From Corynebacterium suranareeae (GTDB taxonomy: Bacteria > Actinomycetota > Actinomycetes > Mycobacteriales > Mycobacteriaceae): a DNA stretch of 64,000 nt. Positions 9,932-17,939 of the stretch are shown piece by piece (positions within the stretch are counted from its first letter, which is position 1; each line of letters opens with the position of its first letter). Position numbers and translations under genes: made by a program. The stretch covers positions 620,001 to 684,000 of the forward strand of contig NZ_AP017369.1 of NCBI RefSeq assembly GCF_002355155.1, written 5' to 3'. The notes beneath the pieces are model-generated. The model was given only the letters and a program-made list of their open reading frames with translations. It was not told the origin of the DNA and did not search any database.

Positions 9932-10933
9932 ATGATGCCCGTCAACCAAACGTATGCGCAGTTCTCCGACACTGCCTTCGTATCGGCGTATATCATCTAC
10001 GTTCTGGCGCTAATCCTTTCCCTTGTCTACTACGTTAAACAACAAGGCATTATCGACGCCCACCGCGAGCAAAAACGCGTGAGCGAACTCGTGGGCACGG
10101 GCGGCAGCGCGGACCTTCCCGATGATATCGCCGACGGCGTGCTTGCCGACGACGACCTCACCCAACGCGAAGAAAGCGCCCGCAAACTAGCCAACATGAC
10201 CCAATCCCTCATGTGGCTTGGCGTCATGGTCCACCTAGTGTCTGTAGTGATGCGCGCACTTTCTGCCAGCCGATTCCCCTTTGGCAACCTGTACGAATAC
10301 ATCCTCGTGGTCACACTATTCGCCATGATTGGTGCTGTACTAATCCTGCAGCGACCACAATTCCGCGTCATCTGGCCATGGATCCTCACCCCGATGCTGG
10401 CACTGCTTTTCTACGGTGGAACCCAGCTCTATTCCGATGCAGCACCTGTTGTCCCAGCTCTGCAGTCCTTCTGGTTCCCGATCCACGTTTCCTCAGTATC
10501 CATCGGTGCGTCCATCGGTATCGTCTCCGGCATTGCCTCCTTGCTATACCTGCTGCGCATGTGGCAGCCAAAGGGTAAAGAGCACGGCTTCTTCGGTGCG
10601 GTGGCAAAACCACTTCCATCCGGAAAAACCCTGGATAACCTGGCATACAAAACCGCCATCTGGACAGTTCCAATCTTCGGACTCGGCATCATCCTGGGAG
10701 CTATCTGGGCCGAAGCAGCATGGGGTCGCTTCTGGGGTTGGGATCCTAAAGAGACAGTTTCCTTCATTACCTGGGTTCTTTACGCCGGCTACCTGCACGC
10801 ACGTGCTACTGCTGGTTGGCGAAATACCAACGCAGCATGGATCAATATCCTCGCGTTAGCGACAATGATTTTCAATCTTTTCTTCATCAACATGGTGGTC
10901 TCTGGCCTGCACTCCTACGCTGGACTGAACTAA
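9932..10933 (+). CDS. ccsA: CcsA/ResC-type haem transport and cytochrome c synthase subunit
   Basis: 333-residue membrane protein. The tryptophan-rich WWD haem-handling signature is seen as WGRFWGWDPKETVSFITW near residue 270, with flanking membrane helices and conserved histidines (LHARATAGW, and GLHSYAGLN at the C-terminus). Together with ResB it carries haem outward and attaches it to apocytochrome c. This is the last gene of the run; a strong terminator follows 16 bp after the stop. Confidence 0.95.
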   Translation: MMPVNQTYAQFSDTAFVSAYIIYVLALILSLVYYVKQQGIIDAHREQKRVSELVGTGGSADLPDDIADGVLADDDLTQREESARKLANMTQSLMWLGVMVHLVSVVMRALSASRFPFGNLYEYILVVTLFAMIGAVLILQRPQFRVIWPWILTPMLALLFYGGTQLYSDAAPVVPALQSFWFPIHVSSVSIGASIGIVSGIASLLYLLRMWQPKGKEHGFFGAVAKPLPSGKTLDNLAYKTAIWTVPIFGLGIILGAIWAEAAWGRFWGWDPKETVSFITWVLYAGYLHARATAGWRNTNAAWINILALATMIFNLFFINMVVSGLHSYAGLN

Positions 10934-10949
10934 TCCATTGAGGTTTTAG

Positions 10950-10988
10950 ACCCGGCTGTGCTCTTTGATTGAGTACGGCCGGGTTTTT
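10950..10988 (+). terminator. Rho-independent terminator after ccsA
   Basis: A stem ACCCGGC (10950-10956) pairs with GCCGGGT (10978-10984) and is followed by a T run. It ends the haem/cytochrome c maturation transcript. Confidence 0.85.
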
Positions 10989-11034
10989 GCATGCTTCGAG
11001 TGCGGTGTATCCCGGGAGGGCCCGGGAGGGCCTC

Positions 11035-11284
11035 GGTGACCAAACTGGGAGACCCAGGATCCCCCAAAACTCAGATTCTGGGTCTCCTGGTTTGGTGAAT
11101 CGCGCTGTACGCCAAACTGGGAGACCCAACTTTCGGGTTTGAGGGGAAAGTGGGTCTCCTGGTTTGGTCGGGTTGGTCTTTTGGTCTCTAACTCTAAAGG
11201 TCATACCTCCCTAGAAGCGTTTTTAAGAGGTTTTTAGACACTTCGGCATGCAATTACTCATGCGAAAAATTCGGGGCTTTAAAC
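11035..11284 (-). repeat. ~250-bp interspersed repeat with two hairpins, copy 1 (inverted relative to copy 2)
   Basis: On the minus strand this stretch resembles 52870-53120 on the plus strand along its length. It begins with GTTTAAAGCCCCGA, continues through a GCTTCT(A/G)GGGAGGT block, and ends with two consecutive hairpins whose arms are CCAAACTGGGAGACCCA and TGGGTCTCCTGGTTTGG. On the plus strand the arms lie near 11041-11058/11082-11098 and 11121-11138/11152-11168. There is no coding potential. The arms are far better conserved than the loops. Confidence 0.8.
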
Positions 11285-11698
11285 GGGCGATAAATCAGTT
11301 GGGGATTACGGGGAGGTTTCTACTGCGATTCTGGCCAAGGTTTTTCGGTCGAGTTATTTGCAGGCTGTTTAAGCGCTCGATTTCTTGGAATGGGTGTTCG
11401 TATCAAATGAGTGCTGAAAGGCGCTTAAAAGCGATTCTAGGAGGGTGCTTTTTTCGGGCTCCAACGTGAAATTTTGAGTACCACCACCAGACACCAAACA
11501 TACGTGACAAAGATTCTTAAAATTAGGAAATCTTGGCACACCTGTTTGGTTTGTTCTTGGTTTGTTCTGAGCTAAACCAAACTCAGATGACAAAATTTGC
11601 GAAAAATTGAAAATCTTGGCACACCAGTTTGGTTTTTAGTGTGGGGCCGCATGTTCGTCGATGTGGGGTTGGGCACATTGGAATAGTTGGATGCAACT
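11285..11698. other. Intergenic stretch without a recognisable gene
   Basis: About 400 bp of AT-rich DNA between the repeat and the importer promoter. I see only weak relatives of the hairpin repeat: two copies of TCTTGGCACACC followed by GTTTGGTTT or AGTTTGGTTTTT, at about 11531 and 11624. The short open frames here lack ribosome-binding sites and family resemblance. Confidence 0.6.
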
Positions 11699-11714
11699 GT
11701 TAATACCTATTAAC
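11699..11714. promoter_or_regulatory. Palindrome, possible operator 1 of the importer operon
   Basis: GTTAATACCTATTAAC has perfect 7-bp arms around a CC centre. It lies 145 bp upstream of the permease gene, in AT-rich promoter-like DNA, and 17 bp before a second palindrome. The core ATACCTAT (11703-11710) recurs inverted just upstream of the ArsR gene (17091-17098). Binding by that regulator is a hypothesis. Confidence 0.45.
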
Positions 11715-11730
11715 CAGCAGAAATTAGAAT

Positions 11731-11747
11731 AATGCCCATTGGGTATT
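11731..11747. promoter_or_regulatory. Palindrome, possible operator 2 of the importer operon
   Basis: AATGCCCATTGGGTATT is a near-perfect 17-bp palindrome with one mismatched pair. It lies between the first palindrome and the permease start. Its size fits a dimeric regulator, but which one cannot be told from the sequence. Confidence 0.4.
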
Positions 11748-11858
11748 AAAGCATGCGGAAAAGGTGTTGGACGTGCATTGAAAGCACTCTGTAACGTGAT
11801 CCATATCGCAATCGAGAGCGCTACCCATCACATCACTTGCACCGAGGAGATCTGCATC

Positions 11859-12710
11859 ATGACCACATCGGAACTTCAGCCCCCAGCTGAACTAAGGAGA
11901 CAAACAATGACAAGCGCTGCCACTGAAGCAGTTGTAAAAAAGCCACTGATTCCCCGCAGTTCGCTTGTCATAGCAATCAAAGCAATTATCGGAATCACGG
12001 GTTTATTTGTTGCGTGGGAATTAATCGTATTAATCACCAACCCACCTCGATTCCTGCTTGTCGGACCAAGCGCCGCGTTTGCAGAGTTATTTAACAGGCC
12101 CGGCTATTTCGCATCCAATGCGTGGGTGACTTTGCAGGAAGCACTCGCTGGTTTCGTGCTCGGTACTGCACTTGGAGTGTTGTGCGGAGCTGCGCTTCAC
12201 TATTTCCCAGCGGTTCGTACTTTTCTTTACCCAGCGTTAGTGGCGATCGATACGATCCCAAAGGTCGCGCTAGCACCACTGTTTATCGTGTGGTTTGGAT
12301 TCGGATTTGAGTCCAAGGTCTTTGTGGCAATGGCGATCGCGTTCTTCCCGCTAGTTATCAATACTTTTGATGGATTATCGTCCGTGCCTCATGAGCTGAA
12401 AGAGCTGGCTCGAATCAACAAGGCGACCACGTGGCAGCGATTGACCAAGATCGAATTCATTTATGCCGTGCCGTCGATATTCTCCGGCATGAAGATCTCT
12501 ATTTCCCTGGCTGTCGGAGGTGCTGTGGTTGGTGAGTTCATTTCAGGATCAAAGGGTCTTGGTTATGTGATTTTGTTGGCCAACAGCCAGGTTGATTTGG
12601 CCAGCATGTTCGCTGCATTTATCGTGCTAGCCGCAATTTCTCTCACACTGTTTTATGTGGTGGATCTGGCTGCTAAACGCCTTGTGCCGTGGAAAACCTA
12701 CGCAAAATAA
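11859..12710 (+). CDS. ABC transporter permease (SsuC/TauC/ThiX-like)
   Basis: About 283 residues with five to six membrane helices and the BPD-transporter EAA loop (ELKELARINKATTWQRLTKIEF), which docks the ATPase. The family is the nitrate/taurine/sulfonate/thiamine-precursor type. Two starts are well supported. ATG 11859 follows GAGGAGA with 8 bp spacing. In-frame ATG 11907 follows AAGGAGA with 6 bp spacing and would shorten the protein by 16 residues. Genes for a binding lipoprotein and an ATPase follow directly. The substrate is unknown. Confidence 0.9.
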   Translation: MTTSELQPPAELRRQTMTSAATEAVVKKPLIPRSSLVIAIKAIIGITGLFVAWELIVLITNPPRFLLVGPSAAFAELFNRPGYFASNAWVTLQEALAGFVLGTALGVLCGAALHYFPAVRTFLYPALVAIDTIPKVALAPLFIVWFGFGFESKVFVAMAIAFFPLVINTFDGLSSVPHELKELARINKATTWQRLTKIEFIYAVPSIFSGMKISISLAVGGAVVGEFISGSKGLGYVILLANSQVDLASMFAAFIVLAAISLTLFYVVDLAAKRLVPWKTYAK

Positions 12711-12744
12711 TCACCTCACTTGATTTACGACACAAGGAAAAGTA

Positions 12745-13782
12745 ATGAACAAGAAAAAGATTGCTGCTTTTACTGCGGCACTTGCGGTGACAATTCCTCT
12801 GGTGAGTTCCTGTTCTTCTGGCTCTAGTGGAGATTCCGTGGACATCATGATGGATGTGGGATATCTGCCCAAGCATGCGCCGTTTTTCGCAGCGGTGGCA
12901 CAAGGTTTTTTTGATGAAGAAGACCTTGATGTATCGCTCATGCCGGGATCTGGTTCCAATAACACGGTGACTTCTGTGGAAACGGGAAGGGTATTTGCTG
13001 GATTCGCCGATTTCGGTGTGACAGTGATGAACCAGGGTAGGGGAGCAGAGGTTCGCCAAGTAAATCTCCTTCAGGCAAGATCCGCGTATGCAGCGGTTGC
13101 TGATAAAGCCAGCGGCATTGAAAGTTGGGAAGATCTCAAAGGTAAAACGGTCGCCACCGAAGGTGCTGGGGCAATGGTGTCTATGTGGCCCTATGCATTG
13201 AATCAGTTGGGATATTCCGAAAGCGATATCAATGTTGTGCACGCATCGAGTGAATCTAAAATTCCTGGACTTTTGGCTCATCAATGGGATGCCAACCTTG
13301 CACTGGCGGTCTCTGATGCTCCAGCTCTAGCAGCATTGGGGATTGAGCCTGTGGTGCTGAACTGGGCGGATATCGGAATTTCCCTGTATGGCAACGGGAT
13401 GGTGGTGTCCAACGAGACTATTGAAAATGAGCCAGAGAAGCTGGAGCGTTTCAACCGAGCTTTGCAAAAGGGATTTTTGTGGGCGTGTGAAAACCCAGAG
13501 CAAACATATAAGGATTTCAATGCTGAAGTTCAAGGGTATGAGGAATCAACCATCCTCCTTGCGTTGGAAGAACAGTGCGCACTGAATTGGCAAAGCGAAA
13601 CCACCACTGAGCCTTTTGGGGCCATGAGTGATGAGGGTGTGCAGCAAATGATCGATATTGCGCAGGAATACCTCGGAATGGATCCGTCGGTGAGTATTAC
13701 GCCGGATCAGGTTTATACCAATGATTTCATCACCCCAATTACACAAGGCACTGTCATTGCAGCGCCAACCCAAGAGAAATAG
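12745..13782 (+). CDS. ABC transporter substrate-binding lipoprotein (SsuA/NMT1-like)
   Basis: 345 residues with a lysine-rich signal peptide and a lipobox (VSSC, Cys23). The mature part has the NMT1/THI5 and SsuA-like periplasmic-binding fold: DVGYLPKHAPFFAAVAQGFF near the N-terminus, then GADFG-like (GFADFGVTVM) and LKGKTVATEGAGAMVS segments. Relatives bind thiamine precursors, sulfonates, nitrate or riboflavin-type compounds. The gene lies 34 bp after the permease and its stop is 7 bp from the ATPase start. The ligand cannot be assigned from sequence. Confidence 0.9.
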   Translation: MNKKKIAAFTAALAVTIPLVSSCSSGSSGDSVDIMMDVGYLPKHAPFFAAVAQGFFDEEDLDVSLMPGSGSNNTVTSVETGRVFAGFADFGVTVMNQGRGAEVRQVNLLQARSAYAAVADKASGIESWEDLKGKTVATEGAGAMVSMWPYALNQLGYSESDINVVHASSESKIPGLLAHQWDANLALAVSDAPALAALGIEPVVLNWADIGISLYGNGMVVSNETIENEPEKLERFNRALQKGFLWACENPEQTYKDFNAEVQGYEESTILLALEEQCALNWQSETTTEPFGAMSDEGVQQMIDIAQEYLGMDPSVSITPDQVYTNDFITPITQGTVIAAPTQEK

Positions 13783-13789
13783 GACCAAT

Positions 13790-14569
13790 ATGTCTACTAC
13801 AAGTGCAATTTCAGTCAAAAATGTTGGAGTTACGTTTCATTCCAGAGACGGAGCCGAAAACAAAGTGCTGGAAGGCGTGGACTTCGATGTTGCGCCGGGA
13901 GAGTTTGTCTCCATCGTGGGGCAGTCGGGAAGTGGAAAAACCACGCTGCTGAAAACAATTTCTGGCTTGCAGCAAGCAACCGCGGGTGAGGTGTTGGTCA
14001 ATGGAAAACCCATCGCGGAGCAGGTGGAAGATATCGCAATGGTTTTCCAAGCGCCGGTGCTGTTGCCGTGGCGCAATAATTTGAACAACGTGTTGTTGCC
14101 GCTGGAGTTTAGGGGATCGCGGACGAAGGAATCGATGGATCGCGCGTATCAGCTACTGGAGATGGCGGGTCTAAAAGGTAAAGAAACTCGCTACTCCTAT
14201 GAGTTGAGTGGCGGTATGCAGCAGCGAGTAGCTATTTGTCGAGCACTTGTGTCGAACCCAAAGTTGTTGCTGATGGATGAACCTTTCGGTGCTCTCGATG
14301 CGATGACCAGGGATTCTATGAACTTTGAGTTGCAGAAGATTTGGATGCGTGAAAAGTGCAGCGTCCTTTTTGTCACGCACAGCATTTCTGAAGCGGTGTG
14401 GCTTGGGGATCGCGTGATCATCGTCGGTGATCGTCCAGGGCACATTGTTGCTGATATCAAGATCGATATTCCACGCCCTCGCGCCAAGGAGCATCGATTC
14501 TCTGATGTGTTTTCAGATTACGTTGCAGAGATCGAATCCTTCATCGGCGTGACCGCAGGCATTAGCTAA
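13790..14569 (+). CDS. ABC transporter ATP-binding protein
   Basis: 259 residues. Walker A is GQSGSGKTTLL, the Q-loop is VFQAPVLLPW, the signature is LSGGMQQRV and Walker B is LLLMDEPFGALD, followed by the switch histidine (FVTHSI). It belongs to the SsuB/TauB class, which pairs with the preceding permease and lipoprotein. I chose ATG 13790 over the longer frame from 13721 because the latter runs into the coding end of the binding protein. An M24 enzyme gene follows after 33 bp. Confidence 0.93.
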   Translation: MSTTSAISVKNVGVTFHSRDGAENKVLEGVDFDVAPGEFVSIVGQSGSGKTTLLKTISGLQQATAGEVLVNGKPIAEQVEDIAMVFQAPVLLPWRNNLNNVLLPLEFRGSRTKESMDRAYQLLEMAGLKGKETRYSYELSGGMQQRVAICRALVSNPKLLLMDEPFGALDAMTRDSMNFELQKIWMREKCSVLFVTHSISEAVWLGDRVIIVGDRPGHIVADIKIDIPRPRAKEHRFSDVFSDYVAEIESFIGVTAGIS

Positions 14570-14602
14570 ACCACAATTACTTTATTTGAAAGGCACAGTT
14601 TC

Positions 14603-16249
14603 ATGCACCTTAGTTCCAACCCAGCACAGTTGAAAGAACTCTTTGGCCTCGATGCACAAAAGAGTTTGCTGTTTTCCGCGATTCGTCTTGATTCGCATCC
14701 GCTTGTGGCACCGATTATCGCCACAATAAAAGATCAGGATCCGATTTTGTTGGTTCGCCAACAGGAGCAGGGCAATATTTTCTCCAGCGGGGTACCACGC
14801 GACAAGATCCGCTTCTACGCGCCATGGGTCACCATCGATGACGCGCCGCTCGAAGGCATTGAGGCGGCAAGTTCCTTGCCGGAACTGATTAAAGAGCTTG
14901 CCGACGCCACCCCCGTCTGTTTCTCACCCGACATCGCGTATGCACACTATCTTGCAGCGCAAGACCACGTGCAAATCGCTGTGGAATCACTTGCCCCGAA
15001 AGCGATCGATGTGGTGGAAGTGGAGAAGGGGAGCGTCGAAAAGCGTTTTGAAAGCTGGCGGCGCGCCGGCGTGGAGGAAGCCAAAAAGCTTATTCGCGGC
15101 ATCGCTCATCTAGAGGGCCTGGAGGCGGAATTAGACCAGGTCGGCGCGGATAGCCGATTCGAGTTGCTGCAGGAAATTGCAACGCAGCATGGGTTGGATG
15201 CGATCTATGTGGCCTCCCCGCCGAATTTCTCGGAAATTACAGGACTGGCAGCCGCCGACGGGGCTTCTGTCCTGTGGAGTGCAGATACCCAATCAGTTTT
15301 CTTGTTCCTACCCCAAGGCACGACCGCCCCTGAAGGATCACAACCCGTTGGCTCATTCGGCTCTGTCAGTGAAGCTGTCGCGGTGCTGATCGGCGAAGAC
15401 AAAGCAGTCGGAGTGGAAGAGGAATTCATTGGCACCGCCCTTGCGCTGAGCCTGACAGAAGGTGAAATCGTTCCAATCCAACAAGAACTTGGGCACTGGC
15501 GTGACGTCCGTGATCACGAAGATCTGCCATTCCAAATAATTGCAGCGCGCACCAGCGTGACAACCATGGAAAACACGTTGACCTGGACAAACAAACGGCT
15601 TGAACGCGGTGAAGAGTTCACTGAGCTGGATATTTATGCCCACTACCTTGAAGAATTGGAAGACTACGCGCTGCAATTTACCTTCGATGTTGAGCCGTAT
15701 TTTACTAACCTGCACTCATCCAACAGAATGCTTTTCCCCGGTCCTCCTGTAGATTTCCCCATCAACGCAGAAACCAGGTGCATTCAGCTTGATGCCGGTG
15801 TGGCAGTGAAAAAGGATGGGGTGGTGCTGGGAACCTCCGATATGGCGCGGTCTTTGCCACGTACAGCCGCAGGCCAAGAAGCCTACGATTACTTCTTTAA
15901 AGTTGTCCGTGAAGGAATCATCGGACAGCTTCGACCAGGCGTAATTTGCGCCGATGTCCATGAAGCCACACTTGATTATCTAGCACCACAACTGCCCCGG
16001 ATGATCGATATTGGAATGCTGGGTGCGGATACCGACTTCAACACCATTTACCGCAAACGCAATGTTGGACACCTCATGGGCAAACAAGAATCCTTTGCCA
16101 ACGAGCTTCGACCAGGTTATAAACACATTCTCCACCACGGATCATATGGTGCGGCAGAAATCCCGTGGCGATACAACGGCGTGGCCATCGGCACGGAAGA
16201 TCTTTGGTACATCGGCAAAGACAAAACCTACATTCTAAGCCAACGCTAA
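14603..16249 (+). CDS. M24-family metallopeptidase-like hydrolase (aminopeptidase P/creatinase fold)
   Basis: 548 residues, with a long N-terminal part and a C-terminal pita-bread domain. The five usual metal ligands are visible: D397 (QLDAG), D413 (GTSDMAR), H490 (VGHLMG), E519 (AAEIPW) and E532 (GTEDLW). The first two ligands are 16 residues apart instead of the common 11, so the metal loop carries an insertion. Family members cleave X-Pro peptides, creatine or other C-N bonds. It follows the ABC transporter genes by 33 bp and a RidA gene by 9 bp, so it probably acts on the imported compound. No ATG alternative is better than 14603. Function beyond hydrolase is inference. Confidence 0.82.
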   Translation: MHLSSNPAQLKELFGLDAQKSLLFSAIRLDSHPLVAPIIATIKDQDPILLVRQQEQGNIFSSGVPRDKIRFYAPWVTIDDAPLEGIEAASSLPELIKELADATPVCFSPDIAYAHYLAAQDHVQIAVESLAPKAIDVVEVEKGSVEKRFESWRRAGVEEAKKLIRGIAHLEGLEAELDQVGADSRFELLQEIATQHGLDAIYVASPPNFSEITGLAAADGASVLWSADTQSVFLFLPQGTTAPEGSQPVGSFGSVSEAVAVLIGEDKAVGVEEEFIGTALALSLTEGEIVPIQQELGHWRDVRDHEDLPFQIIAARTSVTTMENTLTWTNKRLERGEEFTELDIYAHYLEELEDYALQFTFDVEPYFTNLHSSNRMLFPGPPVDFPINAETRCIQLDAGVAVKKDGVVLGTSDMARSLPRTAAGQEAYDYFFKVVREGIIGQLRPGVICADVHEATLDYLAPQLPRMIDIGMLGADTDFNTIYRKRNVGHLMGKQESFANELRPGYKHILHHGSYGAAEIPWRYNGVAIGTEDLWYIGKDKTYILSQR

Positions 16250-16258
16250 GGAGCCCTC

Positions 16259-16717
16259 ATGACAGATTTTGCCACGCACCTTCACAGCTTAGGCATTGAA
16301 TTACCTGATCTGCCTGCGCCTGCATACTCGTATGTGCCATTTAGCCGCCACGGTGACACGTTGTATCTTTCGGGGCAAATTTCCAGAAATGCAGCGGGAG
16401 ATATCTTGGAGGGGCGAGTTGGTGAAGACGCCTCCATCGAAGATGGCATTTATGCCGCCGAAGTTGCCACCATCAACCTTTTAGCGCGGATCCAACAAGC
16501 CATCGGGCTGGACAACGTTGCTCAAATACTCAAGCTCAACGTGTGGGTCAACAGCACGGATGAGTTTATTCAACAACCACTAGTTGCCGATGGCGCATCA
16601 CAACTTTTAGAAAAAGTATTCGGTGAAGCCGGCAAACACGCACGAACTGCGTTGCCCACGCACACTCTTCCCCAAGGAGCATTAGTGGAACTAGACGCCG
16701 TGGTGGCTATTAAGTAG
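16259..16717 (+). CDS. RidA/YjgF/YER057c family protein (reactive intermediate deaminase-like)
   Basis: 152 residues with the family C-terminal block HARTALPTHTLPQGALVELD, which contains the conserved arginine that binds the carboxylate of enamine/imine intermediates. Such proteins hydrolyse 2-aminoacrylate-type imines or act in catabolism of N-containing compounds. The ribosome-binding site AAGGAG lies 5 bp before ATG 16259, 9 bp after the M24 gene. The operon context points to a dedicated catabolic role rather than general housekeeping. Confidence 0.9.
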   Translation: MTDFATHLHSLGIELPDLPAPAYSYVPFSRHGDTLYLSGQISRNAAGDILEGRVGEDASIEDGIYAAEVATINLLARIQQAIGLDNVAQILKLNVWVNSTDEFIQQPLVADGASQLLEKVFGEAGKHARTALPTHTLPQGALVELDAVVAIK

Positions 16718-16725
16718 TTAAAAAC

Positions 16726-17079
16726 CTAGCGGGCGAAAATTTCAGCAACCGTGTCCACATGTGCGGCATGGATGCTGAAATATGCCCACTTTCCACATTG
16801 CTCACGGGTAACCAAATTGGCCGAAATGAGCTTTTTCATGTGGTGGGTTACCGTAGGTGCCGAGATCTTTAACGTCCGTGCCAGCGCATTTGCGCTCACC
16901 CGCGCATTTTTAGTGGTGTAAATCAGATACAAAATTTCCAAGCGAGTGGTATCGCCCAACGCCTTATAAAAATCGCTGGCGTTTTCGGCGATGTCCGTGA
17001 TCCTGCGGGGTACGGATTTTAGGGGCGCAAAACGTGGCTCGGAAACGCTGTCTGCGCGAGAGGGGATAACGGAGGTCAT
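16726..17079 (-). CDS. ArsR-family winged-helix transcriptional regulator
   Basis: 117 residues with an ArsR-type winged helix: ALGDTTRLEILYLI, then recognition region ISAPTVTHHMKKLISANLV. No ArsR metal-binding cysteine motif (ELCVCDL) is present, so it is not a classical metal sensor. It converges tail to tail with the RidA gene (8-bp gap). Its own start has no ribosome-binding site and could be leaderless. A homologous C. glutamicum ArsR-type regulator in this neighbourhood has, as I recall, been named GlyR (an activator of glyA); I cannot confirm identity, so no symbol is given. Confidence 0.9.
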   Translation of the reverse strand: MTSVIPSRADSVSEPRFAPLKSVPRRITDIAENASDFYKALGDTTRLEILYLIYTTKNARVSANALARTLKISAPTVTHHMKKLISANLVTREQCGKWAYFSIHAAHVDTVAEIFAR

Positions 17080-17115
17080 TCACTCAATATATAGGTATGG
17101 CAAGCCTAAGTGAAT
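17078..17115. promoter_or_regulatory. Possible operator/promoter of the ArsR gene
   Basis: An inverted pair ATTCACT (17078-17084) and AGTGAAT (17109-17115) brackets ATAGGTAT (17091-17098). That inner octamer is also in the palindrome upstream of the importer operon. It would place a regulator over the likely promoter of the ArsR gene. This is pattern recognition only. Confidence 0.35.
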
Positions 17116-17168
17116 TGATTCGGTGGATTGTATGCATCACACCCAATTAAAGGGGTAGTTTTGGGCGC

Positions 17169-17474
17169 TTAAGAATCCTCTGTGGGTTTTTCGTCAGGGC
17201 CTTCCTTTGGCTCCTCCGGTGTGGCGTAGCGTTCCCTGGCACGTTTGAGACGCTCTTCCTCTTCTTGCAAGGCTGCTTCTTCTGCACGACGACGCTTAAA
17301 CCGGTTCTTCTCAATATTCCACAAGAACTCTTCATCATCGTCTGGGCCTTTTACCTGACGAGGTGCCTGGCCCTGATTAACTCCCGCATTGCGCCTCCAT
17401 GTGGATGGTTTGAACGCCTTCCACAGCAAGACAATTGCGACGATAACCAAAATAATCAGCAAAAGCCTACCCAC
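17169..17474 (-). CDS. Small single-span membrane protein with charged C-terminus
   Basis: 101 residues from a GTG start with a good ribosome-binding site (AAGGAGA, 6 bp spacing). Residues 3-19 form one hydrophobic helix (LLLIILVIVAIVLLWKA). The rest is highly charged and probably helical, with Arg/Glu runs (RFKRRRAEEAALQEEEERL) suggestive of a short coiled coil on the cytoplasmic side. I do not recognise a family. It is divergent from the next gene. Confidence 0.7.
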   Translation of the reverse strand: MGRLLLIILVIVAIVLLWKAFKPSTWRRNAGVNQGQAPRQVKGPDDDEEFLWNIEKNRFKRRRAEEAALQEEEERLKRARERYATPEEPKEGPDEKPTEDS

Positions 17475-17568
17475 TTCAACTCTCCTTAAATATTTCCTTC
17501 AACCTCCCACAATACGGCAACTTTGCAGCATTCTTGGGTATCGGGAGGTATTGAGTAGGGTTGAATAT

Positions 17569-17904
17569 GTGAGTGAGTCCAATAGCCCCAACCCCCAGGC
17601 ACACCAAGCGCCAGAATTAGATCCAGAACTACAAAAAGCAGCCCGCAAAAATGTCCTCATTTATGGTCTTGCGCGACTGCTGCTTTTCGGAGTGCTCACC
17701 TTGATTATTCACGGCTTAGCTCTACTTATTAGCGCACCAGTGCCGCTCGTGATGTCCGCGATGCTAGCCCTCATTGTGGCTTTCCCGCTGTCCATGCTGA
17801 TCTTTAGCAAACAGCGCAGCAATGCCACCTTGGCGGTATCTCAGTGGGATGCTCAACGCAAGGCTCATAAGGAATGGGTCCGAAACGAATTGGCGGATCG
17901 TTAA
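17569..17904 (+). CDS. DUF4229-like small membrane protein
   Basis: 111 residues from GTG 17569; the longer frame upstream overlaps the divergent gene and looks non-coding. Two adjacent membrane helices (about residues 33-75) follow a short Pro/Gln-rich cytoplasmic N-terminus. After them comes a conserved-looking tail (SKQRSNATLAVSQWDAQRK). This matches the actinobacterial DUF4229 pattern as I remember it, often found beside menA. The function is unknown. Confidence 0.7.
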   Translation: MSESNSPNPQAHQAPELDPELQKAARKNVLIYGLARLLLFGVLTLIIHGLALLISAPVPLVMSAMLALIVAFPLSMLIFSKQRSNATLAVSQWDAQRKAHKEWVRNELADR

Positions 17905-17939
17905 GGGGATTGCTTTAGGTTTTGGCGTCGAAAAGCGAA

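Noticed and set aside
11248..11469. 73-codon plus-strand frame in the repeat region
   Set aside because: Arg-rich translation of repeat DNA, without a ribosome-binding site.
11748..11858. Thiamine (TPP) riboswitch before the NMT1-like importer
   Set aside because: I looked for the conserved CUGAGA and ACCUGA cores and did not find them.
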